Shown in pieces: positions 1 to 8,458 of a stretch of DNA of 14,701 nucleotides; position 1 is the stretch's first letter, and each line of letters starts with the position of its first letter. This DNA is from Dorea sp. GTDB lineage: Bacteria > Bacillota_A > Clostridia > Lachnospirales > Lachnospiraceae. Below the pieces are notes generated by a model. It ran no database searches and was not told the origin of the DNA. It saw only the letters and a program-made list of their open reading frames with translations. The stretch is from positions 1-14,701 of the forward strand of contig JAEDLC010000040.1 of the NCBI GenBank assembly GCA_016295505.1, written 5' to 3'. A program made the translations under genes and the position numbers.

Positions 1-30
1 TTTTTAGAAAAAGTAATGAAAAATTGATTG

Positions 31-720
31 TTATTTTGTTTTCTTATCCGAACCCTTGTCTTTTGGGCGATTCCAGATATACAGGGCAACCAGAATTCCG
101 ATCGTGTACAGAATGCTGACCAGGATGGTAGGGTTGTCCTTTAAAAAGTAGATTACAAGAACGACTGCAAGCAATGAAACGGTCAGCAGGAATGCAGTCC
201 AGATCCTCTTTTCACGGACTTCTTTGGCTTTTTGAAGAAGCTCCTGTCTCTGCTGCTCCAGCCGCAGGTATTCCATCAGATCTTCATCGCTGATTCGGGA
301 GAGAATCAGTTCGTCACGTGACATCTCAGCCTTTCGGTGGGAACGGAAATGGAAGAAGCGGTGTGGTTTCTTTCCATCTCCGGCTTCGCTATAATCTTCC
401 TCTTCAAACAGATCTTCTTCGTCCGGAGAAAGTGTACTTTCACCGGCAGAAGCGTTATCCTTTCCTGCGTGTTCCTCTTCAGGCATATTCTGCGGTTTGG
501 CTGGAAGCGCTGCCTCGCAGGTCTCTGACGGGGTGTGAACTTCAGATTCGCTGCTCTCTGTCGGAGCAGGGGCCTCGCTGAGATCTGTTTCGACAGAGGA
601 TGCAGTCTCGTCGGTATTGTTTATGGTTTCGGACGCCGGATACAGTAAGACGTTGGATCCGGCTGTCGCTGATTCTATTTGTTCAGTTGTACTGTTTATT
701 TTGTTTGCTTTTTCAGACAT
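31..720 (-). CDS. Hypothetical protein with acidic N-terminus and C-terminal membrane hairpin
   Basis: I do not recognise a family. The 229-residue product has three parts. Residues 1 to about 115 are low in complexity and rich in Glu, Ser, Thr, Pro and Ala, so probably disordered. Residues 118-131 are basic (Lys/His/Arg with Phe). A charged, probably helical or coiled stretch (about 135-172) then leads into two hydrophobic helices (about 173-193 and 198-216) separated by KDNP, and a Lys-rich tail follows. The charge pattern suggests a membrane hairpin with both ends in the cytoplasm. I chose the ATG at 718-720 because GGAGGG (minus strand, 727-732) lies 6 nt before it. An in-frame ATG at 736-738 has no such site. 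The gene is divergent from the jet operon, so it may simply be a neighbour. No catalytic motif is visible. Confidence 0.75.
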   Translation of the reverse strand: MSEKANKINSTTEQIESATAGSNVLLYPASETINNTDETASSVETDLSEAPAPTESSESEVHTPSETCEAALPAKPQNMPEEEHAGKDNASAGESTLSPDEEDLFEEEDYSEAGDGKKPHRFFHFRSHRKAEMSRDELILSRISDEDLMEYLRLEQQRQELLQKAKEVREKRIWTAFLLTVSLLAVVLVIYFLKDNPTILVSILYTIGILVALYIWNRPKDKGSDKKTK

Positions 721-746
721 AGAAATCCCTCCGGACATTTTTTATT

Positions 747-775
747 ATCATAACAGTTCTCAGGAGAAAATACAA
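747..775 (-). promoter_or_regulatory. Candidate sigma-A promoter for the membrane-protein gene
   Basis: Read on the minus strand, TTGTAT (775-770) and TATGAT (752-747) are separated by exactly 17 nt. The -10 matches consensus at 5 of 6 positions, the -35 at only 3 of 6. Transcription would begin near 740, leaving a short leader of about 20 nt that carries the GGAGGG site. Confidence 0.4.
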
Positions 776-918
776 GAAATCTGGAAAATGAGGCTTAAAA
801 ATGCTAAAATATGATAGCGGCGTCAGCCTGACCGCTGGAAGGCCGTCAGTAACAACAAGTGGAGAAACAAGTCAGTCATCAGGTCAATAAAATAACCAAT
901 AGATTACAGGAGAAATAT

Positions 919-2283
919 ATGCATCTGCAACATGAAATCCCGGAGGGGTTCTGGGGGCTTTTCCGGTCCATAAACCGGGATATATATATCGAAGCACTTT
1001 TGAGTATTAACGAAGAATATCAATACAGCAACTATTTTCTGACGAAAGAAGTGTGCATTCAGGTCTTAAGTGATATGAATGCGAGGAAAAGATTTGAGCT
1101 TCAGAGGGAAGAAAGTGATACAGAATACGATATGCTGGAGACACCGGCATCCCGGATTCTAAACTGGCTTTTAAAGACAGGGTGGCTGAAGAAGATAGAG
1201 GATTACCGGACGCTGGTGACCCATATCGTGATTCCGGATTATGCGGCAATATTTATCGACGCATTTGAACGTCTGAATTCGGAAGATATGGAGGAGACGA
1301 ATATCTATATTCAGAATGTGTACGCAACTCTGTTTTCATTTCGAAATGACCCAAGGGCAAATCTGAGTATGCTTCGGACGGCGCTTGTTAATACCAGAAA
1401 GCTGAACAAGGCGCTTCAGGATATGCTTCACAATATGGACCGCTTTTTTTCGAAGCTGCTGGAACAGAAGTTTTACGGTGATCTTCTGAGGGAACATCTG
1501 GATGGCTACGTCGAAGAGGTAGTCAGGAAAAAGTACCATATTCTGAAGACATCGGACAATTTTTACAGATACAAAAATGATATCAAGCAATGTCTGAAAG
1601 AGATCCGCGACGATGAGATGTGGATTGAAAAGGTGCGTGCAAGATCAAGAACGATGGGAGATACAGGGGATGATGTGCTGGATCTTCTGGATCTGATCGA
1701 GAGGGGATTTGACGACATTGAACATCGGATCGCAAATATGGACAGTGAGCATACGAAGTATGTAAGAGCGACGGTAACGAGGATGAATTATCTTCTGAGC
1801 GGAGAGACTGATACAAAGGGACTGGTGGTACAGCTTCTGAACCGGATGGCGGCATCTCCTGAAAAAGCAGACGACATGATCCGGACAGTCGGAACGAGGA
1901 TGAATCTGTCATTGCTTGAGATTGTATCGGATAAATCACTATATAAACGGAAAAAACCAAGAAAAGATTTTATCAGTCAGATGCTTCCGGATGAAAAGAC
2001 GGAGGATCTGGACAGAGAAGACGTGCTGAAACTGAATCGGATTCAGGTTCGTTATACGAAAAAGCAGATTGAGGAGTTTATCGAAGCTCATATGCAGGAC
2101 GAAGTCATGGACGCAGCAAAGCTTGAGATTAGTGGGGAAGAGGACTTTGAAAAACTGATTCTGGCATATGACTACAGCACCCGTAAGAACAGTCGTTACA
2201 TGCTGCTGGAAGAGGAACCTGAGATGGTGGAGAACGGTGGCTATCGGTATCCGGCCTTAATGTTTGTAAGAAGAAGTCTGTAG
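919..2283 (+). CDS. jetA: Wadjet JetA-like (MksF/kleisin-type) protein
   Basis: Assigned as JetA of a Wadjet/MksBEF-type SMC system from the N-terminal pattern (PEGFWGLFRSINRDIYIEA, followed by an aromatic-rich stretch) and from the jetB and jetC genes directly downstream. In known systems JetA is the kleisin that bridges the SMC heads and binds the KITE subunit, forming a ring on DNA in the cytoplasm. The product is 454 residues, mostly helical and charged, with no membrane segment. The start is uncertain. The ATG at 919 has AGGAG (908-912) 6 nt upstream and is preferred. A GTG at 859 would add 20 residues, but its nearest purine-rich site (837-842) is 16 nt away. The gene ends 25 nt before jetB. 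It appears intact, with no frameshift. Family assignment is from memory of the family, not a search. Confidence 0.85.
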   Translation: MHLQHEIPEGFWGLFRSINRDIYIEALLSINEEYQYSNYFLTKEVCIQVLSDMNARKRFELQREESDTEYDMLETPASRILNWLLKTGWLKKIEDYRTLVTHIVIPDYAAIFIDAFERLNSEDMEETNIYIQNVYATLFSFRNDPRANLSMLRTALVNTRKLNKALQDMLHNMDRFFSKLLEQKFYGDLLREHLDGYVEEVVRKKYHILKTSDNFYRYKNDIKQCLKEIRDDEMWIEKVRARSRTMGDTGDDVLDLLDLIERGFDDIEHRIANMDSEHTKYVRATVTRMNYLLSGETDTKGLVVQLLNRMAASPEKADDMIRTVGTRMNLSLLEIVSDKSLYKRKKPRKDFISQMLPDEKTEDLDREDVLKLNRIQVRYTKKQIEEFIEAHMQDEVMDAAKLEISGEEDFEKLILAYDYSTRKNSRYMLLEEEPEMVENGGYRYPALMFVRRSL

Positions 2284-2308
2284 AAAACCGGCAGAAGGAG
2301 GAAAAGCT

Positions 2309-2953
2309 ATGATAGAGTATTACGAACAGCTTTCACAGGAAGAAAAAGAGGAGATTACGGAGGTTGTACAGACCCTGTACCGACAGACATTTCTTCTGGA
2401 ACGAAAGTTTGATAAACGATCCGGAAGAATGCAGTATACAAAAGAATACCGGATCTGCAGCAAGCATCTGGAGTTCCTGAAATGCTATTTTGCGATTGCA
2501 GGGATTCAGTTAAAGGAAAATGTGCATATGGGTGTCATCTATATTCAAGGAGAGATGCTGTGGGGAGAAAAGCTGCCGCGTCTTGCAACCATATATCTGC
2601 TGGTACTGAAGTTGATCTATGATGAGCAGATGCAGGCGGTATCTTCCAGCAGTCATGTAGTTACCACTCTGGGAGCGATCAATCAGAAAGCAGGAGAGTT
2701 CCGTGTGCTGCGGGGGATTCCTTCTCCGACAGAGATGCGCCGGACCATTGCGCTTCTGAAAAAATACCAGATTATAGAGCCGCTGGATATACTGGAAGAG
2801 TTAAATGAGGAAACAAGACTTGTAATCTATCCGTGTATCCATGCAGTGCTGATGGCAGATGACATCAGAGAGCTGCTGGCAACATTCAGTGAGGAGGAAC
2901 AAAATGGAGACGAAACAGCCGTTCAAAGCGCTATCGAAGATATGTCTGAATAA
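2309..2953 (+). CDS. jetB: Wadjet JetB-like (MksE/KITE-type) protein
   Basis: This 214-residue soluble, Glu/Lys-rich protein sits between the kleisin-like and SMC-like genes, where KITE subunits (JetB/MksE, DUF4194- or DUF6063-like families) lie. In characterised complexes KITE proteins form winged-helix dimers that bind the kleisin and help hold DNA. The sequence has helical N-terminal segments, a middle stretch with a GVIYIQGE motif, and a region around residues 110-155 (LRGIPSPTEMRRTIALLKKY) that suits a winged helix. No catalytic motif is expected or seen. The ATG at 2309 has AAGGAGG (2295-2301) 7 nt upstream. The 3' end overlaps jetC by 50 nt in another frame, which suggests translational coupling. 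The call depends largely on order, size and neighbours. Confidence 0.8.
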   Translation: MIEYYEQLSQEEKEEITEVVQTLYRQTFLLERKFDKRSGRMQYTKEYRICSKHLEFLKCYFAIAGIQLKENVHMGVIYIQGEMLWGEKLPRLATIYLLVLKLIYDEQMQAVSSSSHVVTTLGAINQKAGEFRVLRGIPSPTEMRRTIALLKKYQIIEPLDILEELNEETRLVIYPCIHAVLMADDIRELLATFSEEEQNGDETAVQSAIEDMSE

Positions 2954-5900
2954 CTGGCATTATATAGACAAGAAGATACTGACGCTGAATGAAGGAATCA
3001 ACTTTTTTACCGGACATTCCGGGAGCGGAAAGTCGACGGTCATCGATGCGATCCAGATCGTACTGTATGCCAATACCGACGGAAGAGGATTCTTCAACAA
3101 GGCAGCGGCAGATGATTCAGACCGTACACTGATCGAGTACCTGCGCGGTATGGTCAATATCAGTGACAATAATGAAGCACAGTATCTGCGAAATCATAAC
3201 TTTTCCAGTACGATCGTACTGGAACTGGAGCAGACCAATACGAAGGATAAGCAGTGTGTCGGAGTCGTATTTGATGTGGAAACGGCAACGAATGATATCA
3301 GCAGACTGTTCTTCTGGCATACAGGAGGGCTTCTTGAGAATCAGTACCGGACACAGTCAAGGTGTCTTACGACGATGGAACTGCGGGAATATCTTCAGCG
3401 GACATTTTCTCCGGAACAGTACTACTGCGGACCAAGCAATGAACGGTTCCGCAGACAATTATACGACATTTACCTGGGCGGACTGGATATGGAGAAATTT
3501 CCGAAGCTGTTCAAACGTGCGATATCATTTCGAATGAATATCAAGCTGGAGGAATTTGTAAAAGAATATATCTGTATGGAACAGGATATTCATATTGAAG
3601 ACCTGCAGGAAAGTGTGATGCAGTATGGGCGGATGCGCGGCAAGATCGAGGAGACACTGGAGGAGATCCGAAGACTCCGGCAGATTCAGGAAGTGTATCA
3701 GGCCTATGAGGAAAAGCATGAGGAAGCACGGATGTGTACATACCAGATCGACCGTCTGGAGATGATGCAGCAGGAGGGAAAGAGCCGGGAATGTCGTGAC
3801 AAGATTCAGGTCCGCCGGGAAGCCATCAAAGAACTGGAGGGGCAGCAGAATGTACTGGAACAGGAGCAGAAAGAACTGCAGAAAGAATATGAAGAGATCA
3901 TTCTTCGGATCGCAGACAGCGGCTATTCCCGCATGGAGGCAGATCTTACTGCATTAAATGAGGTTCTGGAACGCCTGAATGCAGGAAAAGTACGCTGGAT
4001 GCAGACGGCAAAGCGCCTGAAGGAATGGACACTTCAGGACATTACTCCGAATCAGGTTCTCTGGGATATTGAGAAATTTGCAGAAGGGAAGATATCCGAA
4101 GAAGAACTGCAGCGTCTGTCGGAAGGTCTTGGGGATATACAGGAAGAACTGGAAGAACAGAGACAGGAGACGGATGCAGATCTTCGTCGGATTAAAAAAG
4201 AAGAAAAAGAAGCCAGAGAGGAATTGAAGGTGTTAAGGCAGGGAAAGAAGGCATATCCGCGGGAACTGGAAGAGGCAAGATATGAACTTCGCAACCGACT
4301 GCATGAAAGATGCGGAAAGTTTGTGAACGTCCAGATCCTTGCAGACCTTCTGGATATCCGGGATGAACGCTGGCACAATGCGGTTGAGGGATACATGGGA
4401 AGCAACAAGCTGCTTTTGATCGTGGATCCGGCTTACGCAAAGGAAGCGCTGGACATCTATCGCGGTATGGACAGAAAGAAGTATTCGCGTGCAGCGGTGC
4501 TGGACACGGAAAAGCTTATGAAGGAGCCGCATACCGCCCAGGCAGGGTCGCTTGCGGAGGAAGTAACGGCAAAAGAGCCGTATGTGCGGGCTTATATTGA
4601 TTTCTTCCTGGGAAATGTAAAAAAATGCGAGAGTGTGGAGGAACTTCGGGACTGCAGAATCGGTGTCACACCAGACTGCATGCTGTATCACAGTTATCGC
4701 CTCCAGCATATCAATCCGGAGCATTATACCAGAAGGGCCTATATCGGAGAGACGAGTATGCGTCAGCGGATTCGCAAGCTGGAAGAACGTTGTGAGAAGC
4801 TTCAGGAAGAACGCCTTCCGCTCCAGGAGACCCTGGAAGAGATCCGAAAGACTATGCAGCTTGAGATGCTGAATCAGCCGACGGAAGACTACATGCGCTG
4901 GCTGGCGGACATGAAGGCTATCTCGGGAAAAGAGCGGAAAAAAGCACAGATGGCCGAACAGATGCAGAAGCTGAAAGAAGAGACGGTCGATGCATGGGAG
5001 GGCAGAAAGCTTGAGGTGCAGCATGCACAGGATTCCAGAAAAGAGCAGCTTGGCAGGATACAGGAGACAATCTGGGAGAATAAAAAAGAGATTGAAAAGC
5101 TTCAGGAAGAGCTTCTTGTGGCAGAGACAGCGCTGAAAGAGGGCAGACAGAAGGTCAATAGCCGGATGTTCTGCGAAGACGGAGAGCGCCCATCGGATTA
5201 TGAGATGGAATTTCAGGATTATCTCTCCGGAAGAAAGTCTGTGAATTATGATTATCTGAAGCGACAGAAAATAGCAGAAAGTTATAGGCTGAGAGAGGAG
5301 GAGGAGACCGCGTATCAGAAGCTGGTAGAAGAACGCAGCGGATATATACGCAGTTATCCGAACCGGATCTTCTCTGCTTCCTCCAGAGAGAATACAGCCT
5401 ACGATCAGCTGTTAGACGAACTGCAGTGCGATAATCTTGAGGCTTACCGGGAGTCCGCAAAAGAGCAGGCGCGGCAGGCAGTGGAACATTTTAAGGACGA
5501 CTTTATCTTTAAGATCCGCAGTGCGATCCTGGAAGCATATCAGAGGCGGGATGAACTGAACCGCATCATCAGCCGGCTGGACTTCGGAAAAGACAAGTAT
5601 CAGTTTGTGATCACAAAAAATAAAGGTGTAGACGGAAAATATTACAAAATGTTCATGGATGATGCACTGCAGATTCAGCCGTCGATGCTGGAAGATACGA
5701 TGGAGAATCAGATGGATCTCTTTACGATGGAGCATGAGAATCAGTACGGTGAGATGATGAATGAACTGATCAACATCTTTATCCCACCGGAGCATGCGAC
5801 CAAGGAAGAATTGGACGAGGCGAAAAAGAACATGGACAAATATGCGGATTACCGGACTTACCTGTCCTTTGATATGCAGCAGATCGTGCATGGGGAAAAA

Positions 5901-6296
5901 GACATGACCATAGGCTTAAGCCGGATGATCAAGAAGAATTCCGGAGGAGAGGGACAGAATCCGTTATACGTAGCACTGCTGGCTAGCTTTGCACAGATCT
6001 ACCGGATCAGTCAGTCTCCGAAGATGCGGCGGATGCCGACACTGAGGCTGGTGGTTCTGGACGAGGCATTCTCCAAGATGGATGCGGAAAAGGTGGCAAG
6101 CTGCATCTCTTTGATCCGGGGACTTGGATTCCAGGCGATCATCAGTGCGACCAATGATAAGATACAGAACTATCTGGAAAATGTAGACAAGACATTTGTA
6201 TATGCCAATCCGAATAAAAAGCATATATCTATTCAGGAATTTGAGAAACAGGAATTTGGAGAACTGGACAATGCAGGTGAATCGGAGCTTTTATAG
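2904..6296 (+). CDS. jetC: Wadjet JetC-like SMC/MukB-type ATPase
   Basis: This is the 1130-residue motor of an SMC complex. The N-terminal head has a Walker A, GHSGSGKST, at residues 37-45 (Lys43). Long Glu/Lys/Gln-rich coiled coils follow (about 230-460). Next is a globular hinge-like region (about 475-600), a second coiled coil (about 610-860), and a C-terminal head with an ABC signature SGGEGQ (1013-1018) and Walker B VVLDEAFSKMD (Asp1053, Glu1054). ATP binding should join the heads and drive DNA loop extrusion, with JetA and JetB at the heads. All ATPase motifs are intact, so this is not a decayed gene. I chose the ATG at 2904 because GAGGAGG (2891-2897) lies 6 nt upstream. An in-frame ATG at 2859, deep inside jetB, has no such support. 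No jetD follows: the next gene is a molybdoenzyme 31 nt away. Confidence 0.9.
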   Translation: METKQPFKALSKICLNNWHYIDKKILTLNEGINFFTGHSGSGKSTVIDAIQIVLYANTDGRGFFNKAAADDSDRTLIEYLRGMVNISDNNEAQYLRNHNFSSTIVLELEQTNTKDKQCVGVVFDVETATNDISRLFFWHTGGLLENQYRTQSRCLTTMELREYLQRTFSPEQYYCGPSNERFRRQLYDIYLGGLDMEKFPKLFKRAISFRMNIKLEEFVKEYICMEQDIHIEDLQESVMQYGRMRGKIEETLEEIRRLRQIQEVYQAYEEKHEEARMCTYQIDRLEMMQQEGKSRECRDKIQVRREAIKELEGQQNVLEQEQKELQKEYEEIILRIADSGYSRMEADLTALNEVLERLNAGKVRWMQTAKRLKEWTLQDITPNQVLWDIEKFAEGKISEEELQRLSEGLGDIQEELEEQRQETDADLRRIKKEEKEAREELKVLRQGKKAYPRELEEARYELRNRLHERCGKFVNVQILADLLDIRDERWHNAVEGYMGSNKLLLIVDPAYAKEALDIYRGMDRKKYSRAAVLDTEKLMKEPHTAQAGSLAEEVTAKEPYVRAYIDFFLGNVKKCESVEELRDCRIGVTPDCMLYHSYRLQHINPEHYTRRAYIGETSMRQRIRKLEERCEKLQEERLPLQETLEEIRKTMQLEMLNQPTEDYMRWLADMKAISGKERKKAQMAEQMQKLKEETVDAWEGRKLEVQHAQDSRKEQLGRIQETIWENKKEIEKLQEELLVAETALKEGRQKVNSRMFCEDGERPSDYEMEFQDYLSGRKSVNYDYLKRQKIAESYRLREEEETAYQKLVEERSGYIRSYPNRIFSASSRENTAYDQLLDELQCDNLEAYRESAKEQARQAVEHFKDDFIFKIRSAILEAYQRRDELNRIISRLDFGKDKYQFVITKNKGVDGKYYKMFMDDALQIQPSMLEDTMENQMDLFTMEHENQYGEMMNELINIFIPPEHATKEELDEAKKNMDKYADYRTYLSFDMQQIVHGEKDMTIGLSRMIKKNSGGEGQNPLYVALLASFAQIYRISQSPKMRRMPTLRLVVLDEAFSKMDAEKVASCISLIRGLGFQAIISATNDKIQNYLENVDKTFVYANPNKKHISIQEFEKQEFGELDNAGESELL

Positions 6297-6327
6297 ACAG
6301 TTTTTTTATGGATAAGGAGGGATATTT

Positions 6328-8424
6328 GTGATAACTAAGGGAACTTGTGGTATGTGTCAGGGTGGCTGTCAGGTGCTCATGACAATCGAGGATGGAAAGC
6401 TTGTGAAGATTGAGCCGGATCGTGAATCTCCGGTGGGAAGGTTATGCGTTCGGGGAGCGCTGGCGCCGAAATTGTTATATGGAAAAGAAAGAATTGCGAG
6501 ACCGATGATCCGTACCGGGGAGCGCGGGGAAGGTAAGTTCCGTGAAGTGTCCTGGGAGGAAGCATTTGAGCATGCGGCACATTTGCTGCGGGAGACAGCA
6601 AATGAGTATGGTGGCAGATCGCTTGCTTCGTATTATGGAAGAGGGGTTCTGGGAACACCGGTAACGCGTATGAGTGTCAGCACAAAAAATCAGAAATCAT
6701 TTCTGAAGAGGCTAGGATCTCCGAATGACATGAACTGTGGATCCATCTGCAATACGGCATCCAGCACGATCACTCCGATTACGACGCTTGGGATAGGAAC
6801 GAGGCAGATGATCCAGGAAGTGGAGGAGAGTGATTATATCATTTCCTGGGGAAAAAACTCTACGACGGATGATGGGCCGCAGATGATGCTGAAACGGATC
6901 AAAGAGGCAAAAAAGCGTGGTGCAAAGCTGATCGTGATAGACCCAAGACAGACCGGGCTTGGAGAGATCGCGGACTGGTGGCTTCCGGTGACGCCGGGAG
7001 CGGACGGAGCACTGGCGCTTGCAATGTTAAAGCATATAATTAAAAGTAATCAATACGATCATGAGTTTGTTGAAACATATACGAAAGGATTTGACGAATT
7101 CTGTGCATATCTGGATACGCTGGAAATGGAGCAGCTGTCTGCATGGTGCGGTATTTCCGAAGAAGACATTCGGAAATTAGCGGACATATTCTGTTCCACA
7201 ACGCGGATTTCCTTGGTGGCCTATACCGGGCTTGAATATCAGTTGAGCGCAATTCAGAACAACCGCGCAATCTATGTGTTATGGGCAATCACCGGTAAAC
7301 TGGATGCACCGGGAAGCATCTACCTGAATGCAAGGAATATGCCGACGGTTCCGTTAAAGGATATGCCGGAGGAAGAAGAGATGCCGATTGGTGCCAGGGA
7401 ATATCCGATTTTTTATAAATTTGCCGGAAATGGACAATTTTCCTGTGTTCCGGAAGCGGTGCTGAACGACCGTCCATATCCGGTGCGCGGGCTGCTTGTG
7501 ATTGGCGGTTCTCCGGCCTTATCATTTCCGGACAGCAAAGTATGGCGCGCGGCCTATCAGAAGCTGAAATGTATGATTGTCATAGACCGTTATCTGACAG
7601 AAGATGCCCGTTATGCAGATGTGGTCTTTCCGGCATGTACCCTCTTCGAATGCCCGAAAGCAGTGCCGGGACCGGAAGGAGTGCGGATACAGGAACCGGT
7701 AATTCATCCGGTAGGGGAGGCAAAAAATGACGTTTTGATCATTGCCGGGATAGCGAAAAAACTGGGGATTGCAGAAGGATATCCCCAGAATGAAGAAGAG
7801 CTTCGCACCTGGCTTGTGCAGGGAACGGCACCGTGTGCAGGTGATTTTCGTACGAATGCAGGAAAAGTGGAAAAACATTATTATAAGTATAAAACCGGTG
7901 AACTCAGAGCGGATGGAAAGCCGGGATTCCCGACACCATCCGGAAAACTGGAGATCTGTTCCACCTATCTTGCAGAAAATGGATATACACCATATCCGGA
8001 ATACAGGGATATCCGTTCAATCGAAGAAATGAATCAGCCGGAATATCCGTTTACCATGACCTCCGGCGCAAGAAGCAATCACCGGATGGGAGTATTCGGA
8101 GCAAATATTCCTGAGATAGCAGCAATCGAGCCTTATCCACTGGCAGATCTGAATCCAGAAGATGCAAAAGAGCTTGGAATCTCAGAAGGGGAGATGGTAA
8201 GAGTCAGTACCCCGTTTGGAAGTGGAACATACAAGGCAAGAATCTGTGGGATGGCACGACATGCAATTCACATCCCACATGGCGGCGGAAGTTCGTATAT
8301 GACCGAGCCATGGAAGGAAGGAAATGTAAATGATCTCTGCAGTCTGAAATATGCCGATCCGATCTCCGGATTTGTGCTGAGCAAGTCAGTACCATGCAGG
8401 GTGGAAAAAGGCTTAGATAATTAA
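6328..8424 (+). CDS. Molybdopterin-dependent oxidoreductase (DMSO reductase superfamily), cytosolic
   Basis: A 698-residue member of the molybdopterin bis-guanine-dinucleotide oxidoreductase superfamily. An N-terminal 4Fe-4S site is formed by Cys7, Cys10, Cys14 and Cys40 (C-x2-C-x3-C-x25-C), with Arg42 just after the last Cys. Cys141 in CGSICNTASS aligns with the Mo/W-ligating Cys or selenocysteine of formate dehydrogenases. It is followed by Asn142, not the His usual in formate dehydrogenase. A C-terminal molydop-binding domain starts near residue 572. There is no Tat signal, so the enzyme should stay in the cytoplasm. No electron-transfer or membrane subunit is encoded beside it. It starts at GTG 6328, supported by AAGGAGG (6314-6320) 7 nt upstream. 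It follows jetC without a visible terminator and precedes the MBL gene by 34 nt. The substrate cannot be inferred. Confidence 0.9.
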   Translation: MITKGTCGMCQGGCQVLMTIEDGKLVKIEPDRESPVGRLCVRGALAPKLLYGKERIARPMIRTGERGEGKFREVSWEEAFEHAAHLLRETANEYGGRSLASYYGRGVLGTPVTRMSVSTKNQKSFLKRLGSPNDMNCGSICNTASSTITPITTLGIGTRQMIQEVEESDYIISWGKNSTTDDGPQMMLKRIKEAKKRGAKLIVIDPRQTGLGEIADWWLPVTPGADGALALAMLKHIIKSNQYDHEFVETYTKGFDEFCAYLDTLEMEQLSAWCGISEEDIRKLADIFCSTTRISLVAYTGLEYQLSAIQNNRAIYVLWAITGKLDAPGSIYLNARNMPTVPLKDMPEEEEMPIGAREYPIFYKFAGNGQFSCVPEAVLNDRPYPVRGLLVIGGSPALSFPDSKVWRAAYQKLKCMIVIDRYLTEDARYADVVFPACTLFECPKAVPGPEGVRIQEPVIHPVGEAKNDVLIIAGIAKKLGIAEGYPQNEEELRTWLVQGTAPCAGDFRTNAGKVEKHYYKYKTGELRADGKPGFPTPSGKLEICSTYLAENGYTPYPEYRDIRSIEEMNQPEYPFTMTSGARSNHRMGVFGANIPEIAAIEPYPLADLNPEDAKELGISEGEMVRVSTPFGSGTYKARICGMARHAIHIPHGGGSSYMTEPWKEGNVNDLCSLKYADPISGFVLSKSVPCRVEKGLDN

Positions 8425-8458
8425 GTGAGTAATTACGATAGAGTATGGAGGCAAGATT

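Noticed and set aside
4233..5024. Long open frame on the minus strand (263 codons)
   Set aside because: It lies wholly inside jetC, has no ribosome binding site or domain pattern, and mirrors the codon bias of the plus-strand gene.
6328..8424. Formate dehydrogenase annotation for the molybdoenzyme
   Set aside because: The residue after the metal-ligand Cys is Asn rather than the conserved His, there are no partner subunits, and no selenocysteine codon is present.
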